A stretch of DNA of 5,783 nt from Acidocella sp. (GTDB lineage: Bacteria; Pseudomonadota; Alphaproteobacteria; Acetobacterales; Acetobacteraceae). This document shows, piece by piece, positions 1 to 4,958 of the stretch. The position numbers and the translations under genes are program-made. The stretch covers positions 1 through 5,783 of the forward strand of contig JAQNCU010000202.1 in NCBI GenBank assembly GCA_029077775.1, given 5' to 3'. The notes below the pieces were generated by a model. It had not been told where the DNA came from. It did not search any database and saw only the letters and a program-made list of their open reading frames with translations. Position 1 is the first letter of the stretch; each line of letters opens with the position of its first letter.

Positions 1-662
1 GGGTGGCCCGCGACCATGATCGGTGCGCTGAGCCGTGCCGGGTGGCCCGAGAGCACCAGCAGGTGATGGGCGAGGCGGCAAGCCTCCTGCGGGTCGTGCG
101 TGATGAGCAGGACCGTGCAGCCCGCCCGCCTTTCCGCCGCGCGATTTTGCATGCGCGCGCGGGTGAGGCTGTCGAGCGCCGAGAAGGGTTCGTCCATCAG
201 CACGATGGGCCGTTGCTCATACAAGGTACGGGCGATGGCGACGCGCTGGCGCATACCGCCGGAGAGTTCGGCGGGCAGCGCGCGGGCGCGGTTGGCAAGG
301 CCGAGTTTTTCCAGCAGGTCCATGGCCCGCGCGGGGTCGGGCGGCGTGCCGCGCAGGCGGGCACCGAGCATGACATTATCGATGACCCGCGCCCAGGGGA
401 ACAGCAGATCCTGCTGGCCCATATAGGCGATGCGCCCGGCGAGCGGTGCGGCATCAGTGGCGGTGACCACCCCCGCGCTGGGGCGGGCGAGACCGGCGAG
501 GATGCGCAATATGCTGGTTTTACCGACGCCGCTGGGGCCGAGCAGTGCCGTGAACTGGCGGGCTGGGATGTCGAAATTCAGGGCGTCGAAGACGGTGAGA
601 TCGGCGAAGCGTACCGCGAGATCGCGGATTTTTATCCCGGGGACCGGGGAGGTGACAGTCAC
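1..662 (-). CDS. ABC transporter ATP-binding protein, NitT/TauT/HMP-precursor type (3' end cut by window edge)
   Basis: This is the ATP-hydrolysing subunit of an importer, acting on the cytoplasmic face of the inner membrane. The visible 220 residues hold all nucleotide-binding motifs in order: Walker A GPSGVGKTS (42-50, Lys48), Q-loop region MGQQDLLFPW (81-90), signature LSGGMRQR (133-140), Walker B VLMDEP (154-159), D-loop SALD (161-164) and H-switch His189 in ITHD. The spacing and the tail (HHLLVLSGHPARL) resemble ATPases of the nitrate/taurine/hydroxymethylpyrimidine importer family; the QQDLLFPW stretch and the tail recall thiamine-precursor (ThiZ-like) members, but substrate cannot be read from an ATPase. 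The start is GTG: an in-frame TAA lies four codons upstream, with no other start codon between. No good Shine-Dalgarno is visible. It begins 26 nt after the paaE stop, so co-transcription with the paa genes is likely. The stop codon is outside the window. Family assignment is firm, substrate is not. Confidence 0.9.
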   Translation of the reverse strand, partial: MTVTSPVPGIKIRDLAVRFADLTVFDALNFDIPARQFTALLGPSGVGKTSILRILAGLARPSAGVVTATDAAPLAGRIAYMGQQDLLFPWARVIDNVMLGARLRGTPPDPARAMDLLEKLGLANRARALPAELSGGMRQRVAIARTLYEQRPIVLMDEPFSALDSLTRARMQNRAAERRAGCTVLLITHDPQEACRLAHHLLVLSGHPARLSAPIMVAGH

Positions 663-688
663 GCTAGCGCCGGATTATGCGCGTTGTC

Positions 689-1771
689 TCAGACATCGTA
701 GCTGATGACCACGTCATCGCCGCGCGGGCTGGCCTGGCAGGTGAGGATGTAGCCCGCCTGCACCTCATCAGGGGTGAGGCCGTAATTGACGTTCATGTCC
801 ACCGCGCCGGAGATGATTTTGGCGCGGCAGGTGGCACAGACGCCGCCTTTGCAGGCAAACGGCGCGGCCATGCCCGCGGCGCGGGCGGAATCGAGAATGT
901 TGCCCAGGGCAGCGTCGAAAATAATGGTGGATTTGCGGCCGTCGAGCACCACGCCGATGCGCCGCCCGGCGGCGGCGCGGGCCGATGCCAAAGCGCGGGC
1001 GGCGTATGCGGGATCGATCGGGGTGGCGGAAAACCGCTCCAGCAGGATCGCCCCGGGCGGCACCCCGGAATCCAACAACGCAGCCTCGGCGGCGGCCATC
1101 ATGGCCTCGGGCCCGCAGATGAAAAACTGGGAGATGGCGGCGGCGTCGACGAGATGGGCGAGTACGTCACGGCATTTGGGCGCATCGAGCCGACCGTTGA
1201 ACAATTCGATGTCGTCTTCCTCAGCGGAGAGGAAATGATACACCTCGAAACGTTCCATATAGCGGTTTTTCAAGGCGGCCAGGGTTTCAAGAAACAGGAT
1301 CTGGCCGCTATGGCGGTTGCCGTAAAACAGGGTGAAGCGGCTTTGCGGCTCGGTGGCCAAAGCGGTTTTGATGATGGACAGGATGGGGGTGATGCCCGAA
1401 CCGGCGGCGAAGGCGGCATAGGCGGCGGCGCGGTGGGGCGCGAAAGCCGCCGTGAAGCGCCCGGCGGCGGGCAGGACTTCGAGCGTGTCGCCCGCGCGCA
1501 GAACCTGGTTGGCATAGGTTGAGAACCGCCCGCCTTGCAGGGTTTTGACCGCGACGCGCAGTTCATCATCGAGCGGGGCTGAGCAGATGGAGTAGTTCCG
1601 GCGGATATCCTCCCCGTTGATATCGGCCTTGAGCGTGAGGTATTGCCCGGCCTGGAAGCTGAAATCAGGCCGCAGGGCGGCGGGCACGTCGAACAGGAGC
1701 GAGACGGCATCTGGGGTTTCGCGCCGGATTTCACGCACGCGGAGCGGGTGGAACTGGGGTTTCGGCGTCAC
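689..1771 (-). CDS. paaE: Phenylacetyl-CoA epoxidase reductase subunit PaaE
   Basis: PaaE is the flavin/iron-sulfur reductase that passes electrons from NAD(P)H to the diiron oxygenase PaaABC. The 360-residue protein has the usual order: an FAD-binding barrel with RRNYSICS (57-64), a nucleotide-binding domain with AGSGITP (123-129) and CGPEAMM (219-225), then a C-terminal plant-type [2Fe-2S] domain with Cys307, Cys312, Cys315 and Cys345 in CKGGVCATC and LTCQ. Length is close to E. coli PaaE (about 356). I chose the GTG at 1771 because GGAG lies 6 nt upstream and the resulting N-terminus (VTPKPQFHPLRV) lines up with the E. coli start (MTTFHSLTV). The frame stays open to another GTG at 1843, which would add 24 Pro/Arg-rich residues unlike the family and would start at the foot of a predicted hairpin; that longer form cannot be excluded. 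It is the last epoxidase gene of the operon, with an ABC ATPase 26 nt downstream. Confidence 0.95.
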   Translation of the reverse strand: MTPKPQFHPLRVREIRRETPDAVSLLFDVPAALRPDFSFQAGQYLTLKADINGEDIRRNYSICSAPLDDELRVAVKTLQGGRFSTYANQVLRAGDTLEVLPAAGRFTAAFAPHRAAAYAAFAAGSGITPILSIIKTALATEPQSRFTLFYGNRHSGQILFLETLAALKNRYMERFEVYHFLSAEEDDIELFNGRLDAPKCRDVLAHLVDAAAISQFFICGPEAMMAAAEAALLDSGVPPGAILLERFSATPIDPAYAARALASARAAAGRRIGVVLDGRKSTIIFDAALGNILDSARAAGMAAPFACKGGVCATCRAKIISGAVDMNVNYGLTPDEVQAGYILTCQASPRGDDVVISYDV

Positions 1772-1777
1772 GGGCGG

Positions 1778-1781
1778 CTCC
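1778..1781 (-). promoter_or_regulatory. Ribosome binding site supporting the paaE GTG start
   Basis: GGAG on the minus strand, 6 nt before the GTG at 1771. It favours this start over the in-frame GTG at 1843, whose best upstream purine run is a weaker GAAG. Confidence 0.55.
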
Positions 1782-1832
1782 AGTTTTAAATTGCGCGCGG
1801 GGATGGTGGGGCGGCCGCGCGCCGGGAAAGAC

Positions 1833-1873
1833 TCTGATGCCACGCGTCATTCTTCATGATGCTTGGCATCAGA
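1833..1873 (-). repeat. Intercistronic inverted repeat (RNA hairpin) between paaD and paaE
   Basis: Perfect 10-base arms TCTGATGCCA (minus strand, 1873-1864) and TGGCATCAGA (1842-1833) flank a 21-nt loop. Within the loop two G-C pairs and a TCAT/ATGA helix closing on GAAGA could extend the stem, interrupted by two mismatches. The 5' arm contains the paaD TGA stop (1871-1869) and the 3' arm abuts the upstream GTG at 1843. No U-run follows (GTCTTTCC), so it does not look like a simple terminator. It may affect mRNA stability, processing or the relative output of paaE; that role is inference. Confidence 0.6.
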
Positions 1874-2375
1874 TACATTTGAAACGATCGAAGGGTTCGG
1901 CGCAATCCAGGCAGCGCCAGAGCGCCTTGCAGGGGGTGGAGCCGAAGCGGCTGATTTCAGCCGTGGCATGGGAGCCGCATTGCGGGCATGTCGCTGGCGC
2001 CTCATCCTGGCGGGCCAGCCGCGCGGCGCGGGGCTCTGGCGGGGCGATGCCGTAGGCCAGCAGGGCCTGGCGGCCAGACTCAGAGATCCAGTCGGTGGTC
2101 CAGGGCGGGGATAATTCGGTTTTGATCTGCACATCCGCCAGACCCGCGCCATCGAGCGCCATGCGAATGCTGGCATTTATGGCGATGGAGGCCGGGCAGC
2201 CAGTATAGGTGGGGGTGATGACCAGGATGGGGGGGGGGCCGTCACGGATCTCGCGGATGATGCCGAGATCGGTGAGCGAGATCACGGGGATTTCAGGGTC
2301 GGGGATGTGGGCGAGCAGTGCCATGATCTGCGCCGCGAGCGGCGATGCTGGGCCGGGAATTGAGCCAAGCGGCAT
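1869..2375 (-). CDS. paaD: Phenylacetyl-CoA epoxidase accessory protein PaaD
   Basis: PaaD is required in vivo for phenylacetyl-CoA epoxidation but is not a structural part of the PaaABC oxygenase. Its family relationship (MIP18/DUF59-type Fe-S assembly proteins) suggests it helps mature a metal cofactor, probably the PaaE [2Fe-2S] cluster. The 168-residue protein matches E. coli PaaD (about 165). Residues 20-110 form the MIP18-like domain, with DPEIPVISLTDLGII (26-40) and TPTYTGCPA (54-62, Cys60). The C-terminus has a zinc-ribbon-like cysteine set: Cys130, Cys133, Cys149, Cys155, Cys158 and Cys167, ending FDRFKCI as in E. coli. The ATG at 2375 follows the paaC stop by 4 nt, with GGTGA just upstream; an in-frame ATG at 2393 lacks a visible ribosome site. 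A run of ten C on the coding strand encodes Gly46-Pro49. The family call is certain, the maturation role is inferred from relatives. Confidence 0.95.
   Translation of the reverse strand: MPLGSIPGPASPLAAQIMALLAHIPDPEIPVISLTDLGIIREIRDGPPPILVITPTYTGCPASIAINASIRMALDGAGLADVQIKTELSPPWTTDWISESGRQALLAYGIAPPEPRAARLARQDEAPATCPQCGSHATAEISRFGSTPCKALWRCLDCAEPFDRFKCI
2229..2238 (-). repeat. Ten-base C homopolymer inside paaD (G10 on plus strand)
   Basis: Ten consecutive C on the coding strand (GGC followed by three CCC codons) encode Gly46-Pro47-Pro48-Pro49. At this length the paaD frame is intact. A gain or loss of one base would shift the frame before the Cys60 motif and the cysteine-rich tail. Confidence 0.9.
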
Positions 2376-2379
2376 CGGA

Positions 2380-3081
2380 TCACCAGGTGGCATCGGGGTA
2401 GACGCGCTGGAGGTATTGCAGCGCCGAGAGGATGTGGCCGAGATGTTCGGTGTGGCGGCCATGCCGCCCGCCGGTGATGCCGCGCACGGGTTTTGGGGTC
2501 GCGAGCCCGGCCTGGGTGAGCGTGGCGTTGATGTGCGAGTCCCATTCCGGGCGGAATTTGGCGGTATCATCCATGAAAAGCTCATCGGTGAAGCGCCAGC
2601 ACCATGCGAGCCCGTCTGCCATGCGGCGGTGGCTCTCCGACGTGCCATCGCCCAGGCGGACCACCCATTCGGCGGCGAAGCGGGCGTGGTAGGCGACCTC
2701 CTTCGCGGCTTTTTGGGCGATGGCGGCGATGGCGGGCGCTGCGGATTGCGCGAGGTCTGGGAATAACAGGGCCTGCCAGGTTGAGAACAGGAATTGCCGG
2801 GCGATGGTGCGCGCGAAGTCTCCGTTGGGTTGTTCCACCAGCAGGCAGTTGCGAAATTCATCCTCACGCCGCCGATACGCCAGGGTGTCGGCATCACGCC
2901 CCTGCCCTTCCGCCGCGCCCGCCGCGCCCAGGAAAAACTGGGCCTGGCCGAGCAGGTCGAGACCGATATTGGCGAGTGCGAGATCAACCTCCAGCGTGGG
3001 GGCGTGGCCGCACCATTCCGCCAGCCTTTGCCCGAGGATCAGCGCATCGTCACCCAGAGATGTTGCCAGTGCGACGGTCAT
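2380..3081 (-). CDS. paaC: Phenylacetyl-CoA epoxidase structural subunit PaaC
   Basis: PaaC is the ferritin-like helical partner of PaaA in the ring 1,2-phenylacetyl-CoA epoxidase; it stabilises the complex and is not thought to hold the active diiron centre. The 233 residues carry the family's strongest signatures: LAEWCGHAPTLEVDLALANIGLDLLGQA (20-47), NCLLVEQPNGDFARTIARQ (78-96), KAAKEVAYHARFAAEWVVRLGDGT (124-147) and the C-terminal GRHGRHTEHLGHILSALQYLQRVYP (205-229). E. coli PaaC is about 248 residues. Most of the shortfall falls near residues 170-180, where the segment between ELF and the EW/INATL helix is about a dozen residues shorter. The start ATG at 3081 shares one base with the paaB stop (TGATG), implying translational coupling; paaD starts 4 nt after its own stop. 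Confidence 0.97.
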   Translation of the reverse strand: MTVALATSLGDDALILGQRLAEWCGHAPTLEVDLALANIGLDLLGQAQFFLGAAGAAEGQGRDADTLAYRRREDEFRNCLLVEQPNGDFARTIARQFLFSTWQALLFPDLAQSAAPAIAAIAQKAAKEVAYHARFAAEWVVRLGDGTSESHRRMADGLAWCWRFTDELFMDDTAKFRPEWDSHINATLTQAGLATPKPVRGITGGRHGRHTEHLGHILSALQYLQRVYPDATW

Positions 3082-3365
3082 CAGATGTGCTTGATGTTGT
3101 CGGGGACGATGTAGAAGGTGGGGTGGCGGTAGATTTTATCCTCTGCGGGGTCGAACAGCGAGGGGGATTCGCCAGGGTCCGAGGCGATGATGCTGGCCGA
3201 TGGCAGGACCCACAGACTTACACCCTCCATCCGGCGGGTATAGACATCGCGCGCCGCTTCCAGCGCCATGCGCGGGTCGGCGGCGTGGACGCTGCCGACA
3301 TGCTTGTGCGCGAGGCCGTTTTTGGCACGGACAAACACCTCCCATAGGGGCAGGGCGTTGGTCAT
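3081..3365 (-). CDS. paaB: Phenylacetyl-CoA epoxidase subunit PaaB
   Basis: PaaB is a small subunit of the PaaABC(D)E complex, needed for full activity and thought to bridge PaaAC dimers or mediate interaction with the reductase. The 94-residue protein is practically the same length as E. coli PaaB (95) and shares its fingerprint: LWEVFVRAKNGLAHKHVGS (7-25), HAADPRMALEAARDVYTRR (27-45), FDPAEDKIYRHPTFY (71-85) and a final PDNIKHI. The ATG at 3365 lies one base after the paaA stop (TGA-T-ATG) and the gene overlaps paaC by one base, the pattern of a translationally coupled operon. The frame is open further upstream inside paaA, but homology to the family begins at this ATG. Confidence 0.97.
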   Translation of the reverse strand: MTNALPLWEVFVRAKNGLAHKHVGSVHAADPRMALEAARDVYTRRMEGVSLWVLPSASIIASDPGESPSLFDPAEDKIYRHPTFYIVPDNIKHI

Positions 3366-3366
3366 A

Positions 3367-4353
3367 TCAGGCGGCTTTTCGCTGGCTGCGTTTGGCCTCA
3401 TGCGCCAGGGCGGCATCGCGTACCCAGGCATTGCTCTCCCAGGCGTCGATGCGGGCGGCGAGACGTTCCTTCGCGACCGGGCCCTCGCCGCGCACCACGG
3501 CGTGGAACTCCGCCCAGTCGATGGCGCCATAGTCATAGGCGTTGCGGGTTTCGTTCCATTTAAGGTCGGGGTCGGGGATGGTGAGGCCGAGGGCCTGGGC
3601 CTGGGGCACGGTGACATCGACGAATTTTTGCCGCAGGGCGTCGTTGGAGTCACGCTTGATGCGCCAGCGCATGGATTGGGCGGAGTTGGGGGATTGGTCA
3701 TCGGGCGGGCCGAACATCATGAGCGATGGCCACCACCAGCGGTTGAGGGCGTCTTGCGCCATGCGGCGCTGGCCCTCGGTGCCCTGGGCGAGCACCATCA
3801 TGGACTCGTAGCCCTGGCGTTGGTGGAAGCTCTCTTCCTTGCAGATGCGCACCATGGCCCGCGCGTAAGGGCCGTAAGAGGTGCGTTGCAGCGGCACCTG
3901 GTTGAGGATGGCGGCACCATCGACCAGCCAGCCTATGGCGCCCATATCAGCCCAGGTCAGTGTGGGGTAATTGAAGATGGTGGAGTATTTAGCGCGGCCC
4001 TGGTGCAGCGCCTCGGTCATGTCATCACGCGAAATGCCGAGGGTTTCCGCCGCAGAATAAAGATACAGCCCGTGGCCGCATTCATCCTGGATTTTCGCGA
4101 GCAGGATGGCCTTGCGGCGCAGTGAAGGGGCGCGGGTGAGCCAATTGCCCTCTGGCAGCATGCCCACGATTTCAGAATGGGCATGCTGGGAGATCTGCCG
4201 GATCAGGGTTTTGCGGTAGGCATCGGGCATCCAATCCTTGGGCTCGATGAACTGGTCATCGGCGACCTTGGCTTCAAACACGGCGTTGCGCTGGGTGTCA
4301 TCGGCGGCGACGATGTGGAGATCAGTCTCGGGAGATAGCGATACCGTGTACAT
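3367..4353 (-). CDS. paaA: Phenylacetyl-CoA epoxidase catalytic (diiron) subunit PaaA
   Basis: PaaA binds phenylacetyl-CoA and uses a carboxylate-bridged diiron centre and O2 to form ring-1,2-epoxyphenylacetyl-CoA. The 328-residue protein shows the expected iron ligands by alignment from memory with E. coli: Glu61 in HSEIVGM, Glu91 and His94 in QDECGHG, Asp145 in WLVDGAA, and Glu174 with His177 in KEESFH. Other family blocks are DWMPDAYRKTLIRQ (40-53), MLPEGNWLTRAP (65-76), IFNYPTLTWAD (126-136) and WWPSLMMFGPPDD (208-219). The N-terminus is about 19 residues longer than in E. coli (309 residues). I kept ATG 4353 because AGGAG lies 7 nt upstream and no later start has a ribosome site. Cys92 replaces the Ala seen next to the Glu ligand in E. 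coli. The gene follows paaI by 49 bp and leads directly into paaB. Confidence 0.97.
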   Translation of the reverse strand: MYTVSLSPETDLHIVAADDTQRNAVFEAKVADDQFIEPKDWMPDAYRKTLIRQISQHAHSEIVGMLPEGNWLTRAPSLRRKAILLAKIQDECGHGLYLYSAAETLGISRDDMTEALHQGRAKYSTIFNYPTLTWADMGAIGWLVDGAAILNQVPLQRTSYGPYARAMVRICKEESFHQRQGYESMMVLAQGTEGQRRMAQDALNRWWWPSLMMFGPPDDQSPNSAQSMRWRIKRDSNDALRQKFVDVTVPQAQALGLTIPDPDLKWNETRNAYDYGAIDWAEFHAVVRGEGPVAKERLAARIDAWESNAWVRDAALAHEAKRSQRKAA

Positions 4354-4360
4354 TTTGGCG

Positions 4361-4365
4361 CTCCT
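4361..4365 (-). promoter_or_regulatory. Ribosome binding site of paaA
   Basis: AGGAG on the minus strand, 7 nt before ATG 4353. It is the strongest Shine-Dalgarno among the minus-strand genes here and fixes the start of the catalytic subunit. It sits in the 49-bp paaI-paaA gap (4354-4402), where I see no terminator-like hairpin. Confidence 0.75.
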
Positions 4366-4402
4366 GACATGGCCGTGATGAGTGTTTTTAGAGGCTAGCT
4401 GA

Positions 4403-4840
4403 TCAGATGATGGTTTTTCCGGTGCTGCGGGACAGACCCTGGAAAATGGCGACGATGCGGGCGTTGTCATCCGGGGCGCGGATGGTGACATGGTAGACGC
4501 CGGAGCGGCCTGAAAGGCTCTGCTCGACAGCTTCAGCCACCAGAATTTCCCCCGCGCGGGCCGGGGATACGAAGACGATGGAGGCCTGGGCGGCGACCGC
4601 ACTCTCATTCCGGCTGTTGCAGGCATAGGCGAAGGCGGTGTCAGCCAGAGTGAAGATGACGCCGCCATGCAGGCTACCATGGCTGTTCAGCATGTCCGCG
4701 CCGACCGCGAGGGCGACGCGGGCGTAACCCTCGCGCGCGCTTTGCAACGTGAGGCCGTGGGCGATGTGCGCACCCTCCGCCGCGCGCATGTGCGATGCGA
4801 CTTTAAGCGCAATGTCATCATTGGTTGTGACTGCATCCAT
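4403..4840 (-). CDS. paaI: Hydroxyphenylacetyl-CoA thioesterase PaaI (hotdog fold)
   Basis: PaaI hydrolyses ring-hydroxylated phenylacetyl-CoA and related dead-end thioesters, freeing trapped CoA when the epoxide or downstream intermediates go astray. The 145-residue protein is about the length of E. coli PaaI (140) and has the single hotdog domain signature LNSHGSLHGGVIFTLADTAFAYACNS (51-76). Asn52 and Asp67 occupy the positions of the E. coli catalytic pair. The segment SGRSGVYHVTI (110-120) also matches the family. The ATG at 4840 is preceded only by a modest purine stretch (GGGTAAG). It is the first gene of the minus-strand unit, next to the divergent control region, whereas in E. coli paaI lies well downstream of the epoxidase genes. 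The function call rests on motif match and paa context. Confidence 0.95.
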   Translation of the reverse strand: MDAVTTNDDIALKVASHMRAAEGAHIAHGLTLQSAREGYARVALAVGADMLNSHGSLHGGVIFTLADTAFAYACNSRNESAVAAQASIVFVSPARAGEILVAEAVEQSLSGRSGVYHVTIRAPDDNARIVAIFQGLSRSTGKTII

Positions 4841-4879
4841 AACTTACCCATTGCACAGGTGGCGGGAATTTGCAAGAAT

Positions 4880-4901
4880 TAGGTGAACGCGCGTTCACCT
4901 A
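4880..4901. promoter_or_regulatory. 22-bp perfect palindrome, candidate operator of a TetR-type paa regulator
   Basis: The half-site TAGGTGAACGC is followed immediately by its exact reverse complement, GCGTTCACCTA, giving 22 bp of perfect dyad symmetry. It starts 39 bp before the paaI ATG and ends 57 bp before the paaZ ATG, so one bound dimer could control both directions. The size and the central TGAACGCGCGTTCA core are typical of TetR-family operators. PaaR, a TetR-family repressor relieved by phenylacetyl-CoA, controls paa genes in several bacteria; the half-site here is not the E. coli PaaX site. No regulator gene is in the window, so the binding protein is inferred. Confidence 0.7.
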
Positions 4902-4946
4902 TAACGAAAATTTTATAAAAATTCATTGCAAAATCAATACGTTAAA

Positions 4947-4952
4947 AGAGGA
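4947..4952 (+). promoter_or_regulatory. Ribosome binding site of paaZ
   Basis: AGAGGA, 6 nt before ATG 4959. It fixes this start, which also matches the N-terminal length of PaaZ homologues. Confidence 0.7.
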
Positions 4953-4958
4953 AAGCCG

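Larger units (their letters stand above)
4841..4958. promoter_or_regulatory. Divergent paaI/paaZ promoter and control region
   Basis: The 118 bp between the two start codons are much richer in A+T than the flanking genes, particularly 4901-4945. The region should hold promoters in both directions. A TATAAC at 4900-4905 and an AT-only palindrome TTTTATAAAA at 4911-4920 are candidate -10 material, but no -35/-10 pair with ideal spacing stands out, so I do not place transcription starts. TTGCAA occurs at 4870-4875 and 4926-4931; it reads the same on both strands. A strong 22-bp palindrome sits inside the region and is listed separately. Confidence 0.7.

Noticed and set aside
3..701. Long plus-strand open frame covering the left end (also 677-1522)
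   Set aside because: It is antisense to the ABC ATPase and paaE, whose motifs are unmistakable. The composition (Gly/Ala/Arg/Glu-rich, no motif) is that expected of the reverse of GC-rich coding DNA.
1833..1873. The paaD/paaE hairpin as a rho-independent terminator
   Set aside because: No run of T follows the stem (GTCTTTCC), and terminating here would cut the reductase off from its oxygenase.
2376..2987. In-frame upstream extension of paaD through paaC, including an ATG at 2393
   Set aside because: The extra frame overlaps paaC, is Pro/Arg/Ser-rich and has no homology. ATG 2393 lacks a visible Shine-Dalgarno.
2209..4125. Several plus-strand open frames over paaABCD (for example 2604-3347 and 3268-4125)
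   Set aside because: They mirror verified minus-strand genes, have no recognisable domains or ribosome sites, and reflect high GC at third codon positions.
4354..4680. In-frame upstream extension of paaA into paaI (437-residue version)
   Set aside because: The added residues overlap paaI in another frame and look like out-of-frame translation. ATG 4353 has a strong ribosome site and fits family alignments.
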